NCBI GenBank assembly: GCA_037355855.1
Contig: CM074758.1
Coordinates: forward strand, 1,151,001 to 1,215,000
Direction of reading: 5' to 3'
Length of the DNA stretch: 64,000 nt
From: Pseudo-nitzschia pungens
Lineage: Eukaryota; Bacillariophyta; Bacillariophyceae; Bacillariales; Bacillariaceae
Shown here one piece after another: positions 44,970 through 56,821 of the stretch; the stretch's first letter is position 1; each line of letters opens with the position of its first letter. The position numbers and the translations under genes were made by a program. Under the pieces are notes generated by a model, which saw only the letters and a program-made list of their open reading frames with translations, was not told the origin of the DNA and did no database searches.

Positions 44970-47910
44970 CGTCGTCGTACACTGCAAGATTGGTTCGTGT
45001 GATGGATCCATTGTAGGAATCCAGTGAGTACGAAGACCGACCGATGCGCTTCCGTTCCGAATGATAGACTATATGCGTCTGAATTTTATTATTGTCTTCA
45101 ATTGCTCATCATCATCCGCTTTTTTGTACAATGCGACGTGGAAATCATCACGATTCCGTCATTATTGGCAATGACGTCAACGACAACTACAACGAATGAT
45201 GTGACGGTTCAATTTCTCGTCGATAGATATTACAATGGGACGGCACACCGTGGAGAGTACGTCAATGTCGTCCGTGAACCCCATAATCCGTACGATGGCA
45301 ATGCGATTCGTGTGGACAACATGCAAGGCGAAAAGGTGGGACATATCAAGCGCCAGCAAGCCGCTATCCTCGCACCCTTGATGGATAAATATGGTTGCAA
45401 CGACAGCCGTCACGAGAGCAGTTCCCCCGAGTTGGCTTTGTCCATCGTGGGTACGATTCTGTCCGAGGGAGATTGCTACACAATGCCGTTGCAACTCGAA
45501 TTTTTTGCGATGGGGAAGAGCAACATGACAGGCGAGTTGGTGGTCCAAGCCAAACCGTTGTGCGCTGCTTTGAAAAAAGAGTTCAAGCGTCGCTTCGGCT
45601 TTCGAGAGGCACCCTTGTTCGCTCAGAGCAGCAAGTGGAAAGAAACCATAGTGGAAAGCAAATGCATGGATTGGACCACGCAGGCAAAGGAACTAGATGA
45701 ATTCTTTGACAAACAGTCGGCGGAGCGTTTGAAAAATCTCCCGGCGGTTCCCATGCCATCGCAGCTCCGAACAGAGCTCCTTGATTATCAAAAAACCGGA
45801 CTGCAGTGGCTCGTACACAAGGACACAAATCCCAACGTGCCCTGCTTTTATTCACAACGAAAAGAAAAGAAAGCCAACGTGTGGCATTGCAGCATTACCA
45901 AGTCGTCTCAACCGACGAAGCCATCATCGTTTCAGGGAGGTATTCTGTGCGATGAAATGGGTCTCGGAAAGACGCTGCAAGTGATTGCCCTTCTTTTGGC
46001 GGCGCCGCCACCTGCTGGAGCCCTTGGAGGGAAAGCGAGTGCCAAGCTGCGAAACCGGCCGCGATGCACGATGATTGTGTGCCCCGTCAGTGTCGATGTC
46101 CAACTGGCAGCAGCAAATCAAACAACACGTACAGGATGGTGTTCTGAACGTGGGTGTCTATCAAGGTCCATCTCGAGCCGCCCTGCTTCAAAAGGTGAAA
46201 GACGGTGAAATCAATGTCTTGCTCGTCTCCTACCACACCTTGGCTTCCGATTATACCGAAAGTGTTTGGCAAACCAAACAATGCGATGAATGACGAAAAG
46301 CGACCGGCGAAGAAACAAAAATCAACGGAATCCATTTTTGACATTGAATTTCATCGTATCTGCTTGGACGAAGCCCACGTCATTCGAAACCCTAGAAGTG
46401 GTTTCTTCCACGCCTGCAGTCAGGTCTCGTCGCAGCGCCGGTGGGCCTTGACCGGGACGCCTTTCATCAATCGAGCGGATGACATCTACTCCTTGATGGC
46501 GTTTTTGCGTTTCGAACCACTCAATGACAGAAAGATTTACCAACGCGCCATATCTCTGCCTATGGAAAACAGAGAAGAAGAAGCCGGGTTGGCTTGTTTG
46601 CGAGTCGCCATGGCAGATGTTAGTCTTCGGCGCTCCAAGGCCACGGCGGGCATTCGGTTGGTCGACAAGACGGTCCAACTCACAAAGGTAGCTTTCGAAG
46701 AAAGGTCATCGCACAAGGCGATCTACGATGCCTTGTTTGGATCTTTGCGTGTTGCGTTTGAGGCCGTCCTGCAAAATGGAGACAAGGAAGTCCTCAAGAA
46801 GTATTCCGACGTTGTTGAAAATCTCTTGCGCCTGAGACAGGCTTGCTGTTCTGGGAAACTCGTTCCGCTTGAACGACGTCAACGGGCTCTTGATATCTGG
46901 AAAGAGTTGAAAGAACGTTCGGGCGGTGATCAGAGTCCTAAGTTAACGGCCCAAGAAGGCTTGGAACTCTTGGAAAAACTCAAGGGGGCGTTCGGCAAGG
47001 ATGCAAACAGTACTGATGAACTTCCCGAGTGTGCTGTTTGTTTGATGGAAATGGAAGAATCCCAATGTATCATTTTGAAGAACTGCTCCCATGTATATTG
47101 CGAAGAGTGTATCACTCGCGTATGCAATACAACTACAACAGGCAAACCCAAATGCCCGCTTTGCCGCCGACCCTTCTCCAAGGCAGAAATGGTCAAAAAG
47201 AGTGTGGCATGCGCCGCTACACGAGTTCAGGAAGATGATGTCGTTACCATAGACAACGACACACTTGGACGATCACCCAAGATTTCTGCCTTGTTAGCAA
47301 CAATCCAGAACGGGATGGATCCTGACGAAAAAGGTGTCATTTTCAGTCAGTTTACAAGCTTTTTAGACCTCATTGGTGAGGCTCTCCACGAGGAGGGGCA
47401 CACCTTTGTGAGAATAGATGGGTCTATGAATACAGTGAAGCGAATAGAAGCAGTACGAGCATTTTCGTCCGACGAAAAACATGGGCCTCGCTTCATTCTA
47501 TGCAGCCTCCATGCTGCTGGAACTGGAATCAATTTGACGCGTGGATCAAAGGCATTTATGATGGATTGTTGGTGGAACTCGTCCGTAGAAAATCAAGCAA
47601 GTAAGTTCAGTATTACTTGTAAATAGGAGTGTACCCACCCGATTGATTGATCCCTTTCACACACTTATTGGAACTAACGCAGATACCTCTCTGATTTGTA
47701 ATGTGCGCAGTGGATCGAGTCCACCGCATCGGTCAGAAAAGACCCGTAACAGTTTATCGCTTCGTCATGAAAGACTCGTTGGAAGAACGAATCATAGAGC
47801 TTCAAAGTGTCAAGAACATTCAGGCAAAGGGTGCGATGCAAAAACTCAAGGCCGAGGAAAAGAAGAAAGCCCGTCTTCGAAATCTCAAAGACCTTCTGTT
47901 GATTAACTAA
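44731..47910 (+). CDS. Rad5/HLTF-type SNF2 helicase with HIRAN and RING domains, two frame breaks
   Basis: Exons 44731-45023, 45227-47600 and 47711-47910 join cleanly. Intron 1 is 45024-45226; the joint gives GSIVGIQYYNGT. Intron 2 is 47601-47710; the joint gives [13 protein letters not shown]. Domains in order: a SUMO-interaction-like VIDLTQDD at residues 43-50; an acidic run; HIRAN, which binds DNA 3' ends; SNF2 ATPase with DEMGLGKT and LDEAHVIRN; a C3HC4 RING (CAVC...CSHVYCEEC...CPLC); and the helicase C lobe ([12 protein letters not shown]). Such proteins polyubiquitinate PCNA and remodel stalled forks. Two breaks each need one base skipped. One is near 46095, where CPVSV should join MSNWQQQ; the other lies between 46265 and 46305. 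Removing two bases makes the total divisible by three (about 954 residues). The breaks may be assembly errors or damage. Confidence 0.88.
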
Positions 47911-48143
47911 CAATTCCCAATTCATCGAGGTCATGAGGAATAGTCGGACGAACTTCATGTTGCCAAGTTTACCAATGGTTGAACGATTTTCTCTTCCACA
48001 CAGCAAAATTCGTGAATGCCTGCTTCTTTTCAAAGCTGTTATAATAATATTTTGATAATGATAATATTGATAATACGGTAATCTTACAATTTACTTTGCA
48101 ATATTATTATTATTTTAATATCAACAATAAGATTACTTCGTAA

Positions 48144-48705
48144 TGAGTCATTCCCGGAATTACATATCGGAGTATTACATATTAGCATTCCCGGAATATT
48201 AGAACACATATAAAAATTGCGCACCCAACTGAAGAACTAGATCTGTCTCAACGGACGAGGCCTATTTTGGAATTTGGAATCTTGTCTATTACCCCTCGAA
48301 TTACAAATAGAAGATATGTTTGTTCCCCTTTCATTGTCATGGTCATGAGGAGTCTACGAGTGGTTGTGAATTAATTAAAAAAATCCTGTTAAAACACCAA
48401 CAGCAGCAACAACAGGGGACAGTTTGTACTGGATCAAAGTAGTTACTGGTACCGGTACAACTGAAAACTTGATCGACAAAAATAGCACATGTTTGATTAC
48501 ACGTGTAGGCATGCGTTGAGTGATTAAAATTTTGGATTTTTAAATTCCATCTATTTTTGTGCACGCTTGTAGTCGGACAGACGGCACTACAAGGTTATAT
48601 GTACATTTGAATCAGATATACGAGTCTGGTTATTACGAAATGATACTTTACAGCATAAGATATGAACGCCTAAAAAACGTACTATGTAATTCCGGGAATG
48701 ACTCA
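48144..48705 (-). mobile_element. MITE-like element copy A, interrupted by about 340 bp
   Basis: Its outer 63 bases (48144-48206) are a perfect inverted match to 48919-48981. Its inner part (48548-48705) is an inverted match to 48761-48915. Read on the minus strand it starts GAGTCATTCCCGGAATTACA, and it carries the same terminal inverted repeat at its other end. Between the two matching parts lies an unrelated insert of about 340 bases (48207-48547). Confidence 0.75.
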
Positions 48706-48760
48706 ATACCGTACAATAAAAAGATATGAAACTATTTTTTAGAATTAGTATTGAAACAAG

Positions 48761-48981
48761 GAGTGATTCCCAGAATTACATAGTACGTTTTTAGGCGTTC
48801 ATATCTTCTGTAAAGTATCATTTCGTAATAAGCAGACTCGTATATCTGATGCAAATGTACATATAACGTTGTAGTGCCTTCTGTCCGACTATGAGCGTAC
48901 ATAAAACCAGATGGAATCTGTTCTAATATTCCGGGAATGCTAATATGTAATACTCCGATATGTAATTCCGGGAATGACTCA
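48761..48981 (+). mobile_element. MITE-like element copy B, about 221 bp
   Basis: It starts GAGTGATTCCCAGAATTACA and ends in the complement of GAGTCATTCCCGGAATTACA, an imperfect terminal inverted repeat of about 20 bases. There is no coding capacity. It lies head to head with copy A, separated by 55 bases. No clear target-site duplication was found. Confidence 0.75.
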
Positions 48982-49699
48982 ATATGTAATCTGATCTTCG
49001 ATCCTACAAATGCCTTCTAAATACGTAGTACTGTACTACATACTAAATACAGTAATTAATTTGAATAAAAAATTTCTGTTGTAAATTCATGAGGGTTTCG
49101 TTCTCTCAAAGCTACGAAGTACCGGTAGTAGTAATTACGAAGTAATTAGTACGAAGTAACCTTACTAATTATGTTGTGTACACGTACCGTACCGTAACCT
49201 TACCGACACAAAGAGTAAGTTATCCTGTGGACAGTAAACCTTAACTTACCTGGTAACCTTATGAAAAGTATGTTCTCGTTTCGATTTTCAAGTTTTCTCA
49301 TTACACGTGGAAACGGTACAAATGTTGGGCCATTGAAGTACGGGAACCTTTAGGGTGTTTTGTGGCCGATAACAGTAAACCTTACCTGGTACGAGTTCTG
49401 CACGCGTAACGACCCGTACATACGAGTACGTATGTTGTATTGACATGTGAAGATGCAACTTTCTGAATTCGGAAGCATTAGTAAGGTGTACCGTAACCTT
49501 ACGGTGATGAAGAGGAAGAGAAGAAGAAACAATGCACCAACTACAAAAAGTCATCCTTTGCGCCTCTCCCTTAGCATTTATTTCGACAGTTTCGACAGCT
49601 CTTGTCAAAGACACGCCTCTATCCAAAGTACTTCGATAGCATCAAGGTACTTCGTGTTTTGTAATACTGGACACAAGCAAAAATATCAGGTTCAACATC

Positions 49700-51383
49700 A
49701 TGTCCGCAGAAGGGGGAGATCTCGTAGAGACCAGCAGTAAGCTGCCTCTTTATGTCGCGGTCTTGGTTGGAATCATCGCAGCAGCCGCCTATTATTTGTT
49801 TTTCAACAAGAAGGAGGAAGAAGAAAAAAGAGGCAAAGATGCCGACGTCGATGAGACCTTGGCTACGAACTCGGTCGGGCTGGATGATATCACCTACATT
49901 GTAGGCAAGCTTACGCCCGAATCGGATCAATTGGACGTGTTGCTTGCTGTTGCCAGCACACCCGAATCGATTGCTTGGAGCACCAAGTCTTTAGCAGCAA
50001 GAAAAAAAATGATTGAGCAGCGTCTGGAAGATGAGAAAGAAGAAGAAAGAAAAAAAAATACCGAAACAAAAAAGTCTGTTAGTGATGATATGATGGATTT
50101 GGGGGACGACTGGGCCGATGAAGATGAAGACGACGACGATCTTGATGAGGAGACGAAACAAAAAGCGAAGCTTGCGAAGGCAACGTTGGAAGAGAAGCAG
50201 AAATTTGGCGAGGAGCTCGCAAAAGCAACAGGAAAGGTTAAAGTCCCAATCGAAGAACTCGACGACGGTGTTATTGGACAAAATTGGGTGGAAAAGACGT
50301 TGGAAAAGTCTGGAGCCTGGCCTCCTCCAGATCTGCGATTTTTGAAGGACATGACTTTCGATTACGAAGGAAAGAAAGTCTCCGCGATGGACCATCCTGG
50401 ATTGAGACGAAATCTGTGCTTCGTCTCTGCAAGACTCAACTCATTGGCGTTGAATTCTCATCCAGAATTATGTAAGTAGTCCTTTTTTTTCTGATTTGAA
50501 GTGCTCTCGGTGAATATCTGTCGGCATACTTTCTAATGAGTGCTTTCCTCGTCGTCTAATTCAAAACACAGTGCAAGCCGCTTCGAACCAACTTATCGAC
50601 CCAACCTATTTCAAACACGCTGCCGACTTTCGCAACAGATGCGCGATGCTTTTGGAAGCGACGCTTCGCGCCGCTGTCTTGCTTCGAAATTCTCCTCTAA
50701 CCAAGACAATTGTCGAATCTGTCAGTATGTTCAAGATTGGTTGCAAATCCTGCACACCAAAGGATGTTGAATGGTTCGATACAATCATGGAAAAGCAGTA
50801 TGCAGCTTTGCCCAGATTGAAAATCGAAAATACGTCGATTGAAAACGCCAAGTATCCTGAAATGGCCACCGGGGACGTAGTTATGATTTCCCTGGACCTC
50901 ACTCGACTTCATGCAGAGAATTTCACGAAACAAAAGGTTGCCATGCTTCAGAAACAAGGCATTCCACCTCAAGTGGCGCTTCAAAGTTACCGTGAGGGTT
51001 GGTGGTATTTTGTCACAGCTGAACGACTGGACGGGGAAACACCTGCGTCGTGTTTGGAGATTAAGAAATCTGGCATACTAACGAATGTTGATGACAAGGA
51101 CTTCGAAAGATTTGGCGAAGCAAAGTTCAGCGACCGACTTGTAACTGCCTGGCCAATGATAGTTGCGAATGTGGCACAAAAATCAGGAAAGGTCAAAATT
51201 CAATTCACGGCTCCATCGGTCCCTGGAAAGTATAAATTCAATGTAGCGATCAAGTCACAAGACTTTTTGGGTGCGGATCAGAACTTTAGTGTCGAGGGAG
51301 AGATCTTAGATGCGTCTACCGTTACGAGAGAACCTATCGAGGAGACAACTGACGAAGATGACGAAGGGAAGAAGGACAAATAA
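49700..51383 (+). CDS. Sec63-domain ER membrane protein lacking a J domain
   Basis: Exons 49700-50471 and 50572-51383 are joined across a 100-base intron (GTAAGT...CACAG) that splits a Leu codon, giving 527 residues and the joint SHPELLQAASNQL. One hydrophobic helix (about residues 15-36, LPLYVAVLVGIIAAAAYYLF) is followed by a charged region with a DDWADEDEDDDD stretch. The Sec63 part begins near MDHPGLRRNLCFVSARLNSL. It contains FKHAADFRNRCAMLLEATLR and GDVVMISLDLTRLHAENFT. The Ig-like end is EGWWYFVTAERLDG, then KVKIQFTAPSVPGKYKFNV and QDFLGADQNFSVEGEILDA, typical of Sec63/Brr2 domains. Canonical Sec63 has three helices and a luminal J domain that recruits BiP. I see neither the extra helices nor an HPD motif. 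A role at the ER translocon is inferred. Confidence 0.85.
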
Positions 51384-51669
51384 TAAACAGCTTAAAATAG
51401 AAAAATGCAAATCAATTTTTCGTGTTTAGCATTTCAACCAGGTTTCTTGACTTTGTACCAAAACATTGCCTATCTTAATTTCTACGTTGATTCACTCCCC
51501 CTCCATTGTATACACCGAGGTTTTTCCGGTTGTTTAGCCCACCTCTGCCGAAAATGATCTACCGATGCTGCCATCGTCAGATTTCTCTGAAATTTTCGGT
51601 GCGTGCGTAGAAGGCCTATTTACCCCATAAAGCTGGATCAAATGATTCGTTGGTGGAATCCGAACGCAC
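51384..51669. other. convergent 3' spacer
   Basis: Short AT-rich region between the stops of the Sec63-like and RING-H2 genes; nothing notable. Confidence 0.4.
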
Positions 51670-52419
51670 CTACACACTTTGCAAATCTCTGTCGTCGTGT
51701 TCATTGTGGAGGAACATGGGTACATCTAGAAAACATTGCCTACAACAGGGACATGGTTTCTTCCCACTCTTTTTCTTTGCTGCGTACGTCGCTAGGCAAT
51801 CAAGATGAAAGATATGACAGCATTCGTGATTATGAGAAAAGGCCACTTCGTCAGTCAATTTGAAGTTCTCGAGACAAATCGCGCAATCAACTGACGATGA
51901 AAACCGTTGTGAATAGCTGTTCCCTCTGGTGGGTATTCTCAACACGCATCCGTTATTGACAACATTCTCTGGGCGCACATTTTTAATCGCCCCGTCTGCC
52001 TCATCCTCGAAGGAATGAATTTCGCAAACTCCATCGTGTGTGACTAAGTCTTGTTCATTTTCAACGCTTATAGAAATGTGGCCATGATCTTTTACCATCA
52101 ATGATCTGCCTCCATCATCAATTTGTATGGCACCTGATATAGATGTTTTGGACCATTGGTCTAAGATTTGTCCATCCTGTTTGGCATCCCTTTTGTTAAC
52201 CTTTGCTATATCTTCCACTTCCACCCGAAAGCAAAGCTTATTTTTGCGTAATATCTCCTTGCATTGGTCCCGATCCACCTTGAAATCATTTGCAGACCAG
52301 ATCTCACCGTCCTCTGCCGTAAAAATCCAAATCGTCGGAGGGAAAAAGAACCAAACTAAGATAGCAGCTACCACAAAGACAATAAAAAATACAATATCAA
52401 TAATTGCACTATCGTTCAT
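51670..52419 (-). CDS. membrane-anchored RING-H2 finger protein
   Basis: An intronless minus-strand frame of 249 residues starts at the ATG at 52419. An N-terminal hydrophobic helix (IIDIVFFIVFVVAAILVWFF) should anchor it in a membrane. A charged middle region without recognised motifs follows. Residues about 180-230 form a RING-type zinc finger of the C3H2C3 class: CAICLENFKLTDEV, then CCHIFHLDCLATY and CPCCRQCF. Such proteins are usually E3 ubiquitin ligases acting on membrane or organelle substrates. The substrate is unknown. It lies tail to tail with the Sec63-like gene. Confidence in the RING is high, but ligase activity is inferred. Confidence 0.88.
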   Translation of the reverse strand: MNDSAIIDIVFFIVFVVAAILVWFFFPPTIWIFTAEDGEIWSANDFKVDRDQCKEILRKNKLCFRVEVEDIAKVNKRDAKQDGQILDQWSKTSISGAIQIDDGGRSLMVKDHGHISISVENEQDLVTHDGVCEIHSFEDEADGAIKNVRPENVVNNGCVLRIPTRGNSYSQRFSSSVDCAICLENFKLTDEVAFSHNHECCHIFHLDCLATYAAKKKSGKKPCPCCRQCFLDVPMFLHNEHDDRDLQSV

Positions 52420-54321
52420 GATGGAGCAATAACTTGGGCCCTGGTATTTACAAGGCTAGTGTAAGGGGGATGGGAGTGTGAGGTCCGCAATCGCTTCTTG
52501 CTTTATCCTTCTGTCTACATCTAATCTCTTCTGTTAGTCCGACGCAAAGTTTAGGAGGACGACAGTTTCACGGGATCTGGAGATCATAGAATATGTATCG
52601 TTCGTAATCTTACGTCCACATGGCCATCATCCGTTGTTCATCGCATCCTTTTTCTTTGTAAAGATGAAGGGCGTGGAGGATGAAAATGTTTCTCAGGCAG
52701 CATCATCGAATTGCGAATTGCGGAACGGCGAACCCCTCATGTCTAGAGAAGAATGATTGACTAATTTATCAATTTTGTTGTTATTGCTCTTTTTTCCTGG
52801 TTGAGGACAAAACCTTTCAGGACAAAATCGTAGAGCATAGATATGTCAGTCTATGTAATCGTCAAATTTTGGTCGCATTGCCGTTACGAAATGTCGAGCA
52901 ACAATTGAGACTCATTTATCGTTCTAAATTGCATTACTACGTAGATTTTAATTCCATTTTACGCGCCGTTCATGGAATCTCGTTCAAATTAGAACGTTAA
53001 AAGAGAGTCTCTATTGTTGTTGGACGGAAAGTGAGTATTATTATTTATGGCAAAAGTCAATACCGTAGTAACCCTTACTTCGTAAGATTCAATGAAGTAC
53101 GAAGTATTTTTTAAGAGACAAACAATTTTTTGATCAACTTCAATCCAAGCTCCATTATTTCGTATACAGTATCTGAGAACTAAGGTTATGACACACAAGA
53201 AACAAAAAATTTCTTTCTGAACTTAATTTGTATCAACTTAAAAGCTTCTCTGTGACTAGAGTCTATGTCCATTACCAAGGTTCTTTCTGATCGTTGCAAG
53301 AAACATCCATTTCTATCTTCATTATTTTTTCGAAAACATAATTCTTATCGATATCATTATTCTCATTTTCCAAGATTATCAAAACATCTATTTTTATCCC
53401 CGTCTTTCTATTGCTTTCCAGAGATACGGCAGGACCCTAAGTGAAAGTGATTTTTCGTATTACTTCGTATTAATTAAGAAATACGAAGTAGTACGGTACG
53501 ATCTCTCAACTCAGGACGAATTTTGATTTTGAGTGGTCGTGTCTCTGATGACATGATGTGATCGGTTTTCCGTTTTTTTACCGTCAATCTACTCACTCAT
53601 TTTCCATCCGCACGGTAACAGCAGTAAGATTAACCTTAATTTGCCACCGTACAGGTATTTTCATATCGAAAGAAACAATAAGGTTTACGAAGTAAGGTAG
53701 TTATTAGTCTCCAAAAAATCTTAAGTCTGATCAAGACTTTTTACTTCATTACGAAGTACCGTAGTAAACGATATGAGGACATAACATTAAGGTTAAAGCT
53801 TACCGTATGATGCAACGAGTAAGATCATACATGAGGAAAAACGAACGATATTCTTGAATACCAAAAAATCTGAGAAATTAGTTTCCTCAAGCCCTCTGAT
53901 ACATTGCAAATCGAAAAAATGAGATACCGAACCAATGTTGCGTACGTACGAAGTCATTCGTCACAACGGCAGTAATTTTTCTGACGTGCACGACTAAAAC
54001 AGCCAAGGAGTGACGTCCATCCCCTTCGCATCCACCCATTATTTTTCAGGCATCAACCAAAAGAAGAACGCAAAAGGGGAAGGAACAAATTCCTGTTTCA
54101 AACTTTTTGGAATAAGAACCACATCACACATCACCCACCCTCGTCATCACCTGGAACCCTTTTTTTCTATGGAAAGGACACGAGATCTCATCATCCCTCT
54201 AAATCTAACCAGGTACGACCACGACGGCGAATCTTGTCTTCTGCATCGACAACGGCACAATAATATTTTGGGTGAGAAATAATAATCTCGTATCTCAACT
54301 TCTTTCCGACAAATATTATTA
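52420..54321. other. intergenic, no supported gene
   Basis: AT-rich spacer with recurring TACGAAGTA words, mainly near 53060-53110, 53450-53510 and 53690-53770. Frames are short and unrecognised. The last 300 bases lead into the TypA gene. Confidence 0.45.
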
Positions 54322-56483
54322 ATGATGGAGCTCTTCAAGAAGATATCCGTCCTGACAGCGCTTCTAGTTGCTGTCGCATCTACTGCATCGGCATTTGTTC
54401 CTCGATCGAACACATTCGGCGCTACATGCGGTGCTCGGGGACGCGCTGATGGGGGTATGTTCATGTCGGCCGTTGCCGAATCTTCTGAGACTTCCTCTGG
54501 CCCCAAGACTGTTGATAACATAAGGTTAGTGACTGTTAGTGTGTAACATATTCAGATTGGTGCAACCACCAATCGTGCCTCATCATCATTCCGCGATGTG
54601 GCCTGTGGCTTACATAACTTTTTTCTAATCATTGAATATTTCGATGTAGAAACATCGCCGTCATCGCCCACGTTGATCATGGAAAGACCACTCTTGTGGA
54701 TGCCCTCATTCGCCAGTCGGGTGTTTTCCGTGACGAGAACCAAGCCGATGAAGCCGGAGAGCGCGTTATGGACTCCGAGGATCAAGAGAGAGAAAGAGGT
54801 ATCACCATTTTGTCGAAAAACCTTGCCGTTCAACGCGATGGAACCAAAATCAATATTATGGACACACCTGGTCACGCTGACTTTGGTGGAGAAGTTGAAC
54901 GTGTGTTGAACATGTGTGACGGTGTTATTTTGCTTGTCGATTCTGTAGAAGGACCCAAACCTCAAACTCGGTTTGTACTCGACAAGGCACTGTCGAAGGG
55001 TATGAAAGCCCTTGTTGTTGTGAACAAGGTCGACCGCCCTGCTGCTCGTGTTGACTATGTTGTCGACAATGTCTTTGATCTCTTTGTGGATTTGGGTGCT
55101 ACTGACGAACAGACTGATTTCAGAGTTGTTTACGCATCTGGTCTTCAGGGACGAGCTGGAGATGACCCAGAAGCGCTCGCCGATGACATGGGACCATTGT
55201 TCGACGCCATTTTGGAGAGTATTGACCCGCCTTCTGTCGAAAAATCCGAACCCGAAGCACTGCAAGCCCTGATCAGTAACATCGACTTTGATCCTTTCAA
55301 GGGAAAAATGGGTATTGCACGAATTACCAACGGTTCTGTGAAGAGTGGGCAGCCAATTGCGTTGGTGCATCCCGACAAGGACAAGAGAACCGGAAAGATC
55401 AACGAACTTTTTGTCTTCGATAACCTTGGAAAGAAGGAAGTTGACCAAGCTAGTGCAGGAGAAATTATCATGTTTAGCGGAGTCGATGGAGTCGAAATTG
55501 GAGATACCCTTGTTACAAACGAAAACGCTGGGGCCAATGCCGCTGGACCTTTGGAACCCATTGCTGTCGAACAGCCAACTGTCCGAATGACCATTGGTGT
55601 CAACAAGAGTCCTCTGGCCGGACGAGAAGGAAAGTTCCTTACGAGCCGAATGATCCGTGACCGTCTCTTCAAGGAACTCGACCGCAACGTTGCTCTCCAA
55701 GTCGCAGAAACGGATTCCGCCGACAGATACGAAGTTTCGGGCCGCGGTCAACTGCACTTGACTGTGCTCATCGAAAGCATGCGTCGTGAAGGATTCGAAC
55801 TCGAAGTTGGCCCCCCCACTGTTATTTTCAAGACCAACGAGGAAACAGGAAAGGAGGAAGAACCTTGGGAATCCGTTGAGGTTCGAGTTCCTGATGAATA
55901 CAACGGAGCCGTTATCGACTTGCTTAACACTCGCAAGGGTGAGCTCCAAGATATGGGTATTGAAGAATCTTCTGGAATGTCTGTTGTTAAATACTTGGTA
56001 CCCACGAGAGGTATGCTCGGTCTTCGATCTGCTCTCCTTTCGTCCACTCGCGGAACTGCACTCATTGATAGTGTATTCGATTCCTACCGACCAAAGATTT
56101 CCGGTGATATCCAAGCTCGTGACCAAGGATCTTTGCTTGCATTTGCAGACGGTGAGGCAACAACCTTTGGTATCGAGGGGGCCCAATCTCGTGGTAAGAT
56201 GTTTGTTTCCGTCGGTGACGACGTTTACAAGGGTATGATTATTGGAATCAACCAACGCCCAGGTGACCTGGAGGTAAATGTCTGCAAGACAAAGCAACTG
56301 AACAACATGCGCGCAGCTACCAAGGATAAGAACGCCGGTATTATCACACCAATTGAAATGTCGTTGGACGCCTGTGTTGAGTACCTTGCCGTTGACGAAA
56401 TTCTCGAAGTCACCCCAAGTCTGTTCAGAATGAGCAAGAATCCCGAAATGGGTAAGAAGGGGAAGGGCGGAAAGAAGAAATAA
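54322..56483 (+). CDS. typA: TypA/BipA translational GTPase, plastid precursor
   Basis: Exons 54322-54524 and 54650-56483 are joined across a 125-base intron (GTTAGT...TGTAG) that splits an Arg codon, giving 678 residues and the joint VDNIRNIAVIAHVDHG. TypA binds the ribosome and is needed for assembly or stress translation; in plants it acts in the chloroplast. The signal peptide ends in ASAFVP, the diatom plastid motif. G motifs: AHVDHGKTT (P-loop), RERGIT, DTPGHADFGGEVERV and NKVDRP. The domain 3/5 region has SGRGQLHLTVLIESMRREGF, and the family-specific C-terminal part has TRGMLGLRSALLSSTRGTA. A Lys/Gly-rich tail (GKKGKGGKKK) ends it. A long minus-strand frame lies opposite and is not considered a gene. 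Confidence 0.96.
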
Positions 56484-56821
56484 ATAGACTTTTATCTCAT
56501 AACTCTATAGACTTCAATTTTGTTCTGAAAACTGAGACAGGCCGTCATGTGTATAGGACGTATACGAATTGAACGATTTTTCCATTATTTTGCTCTACAC
56601 GATGGGGGATGACGTTTTTCTCAACTGCACGCACTCATGTGGTATAATCCAGTAGGAAGCGTCAATTTGTAGTAATATTCATATGTGTGCCATGAGACGA
56701 AGGTAAAACTTAAACAAAGATAATTATTTTTGGTCTGGTTCCGCATCACGAATTCGGGGCAGAACAAAGGATTTCCATGTTTCGACTACTCGCAAAATAA
56801 ATATAGATGTACCGGTACTCC
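56484..56821. other. convergent 3' spacer
   Basis: This is 338 bases between the TypA and seryl-tRNA synthetase stops, containing only presumptive 3' untranslated sequence. Confidence 0.5.

Larger units (their letters stand above)
47911..49699. other. intergenic with inverted MITE-like pair
   Basis: No gene is supported. The main content is the inverted element pair at 48144-48981. Copies of GTAACCTTAC occur at 49156, 49194 and 49493, close to the next gene. Confidence 0.5.

Noticed and set aside
46240..46310. Mini-intron explaining the second break in the Rad5-like gene
   Set aside because: The only GT...AG candidate is 39 bases, a multiple of three, so it would not restore the frame.
54552..56297. 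581-codon open frame on the minus strand opposite TypA
   Set aside because: It lies entirely over the strongly conserved TypA exon. Its translation has no family features, and the codon bias of the sense strand explains a long antisense frame.
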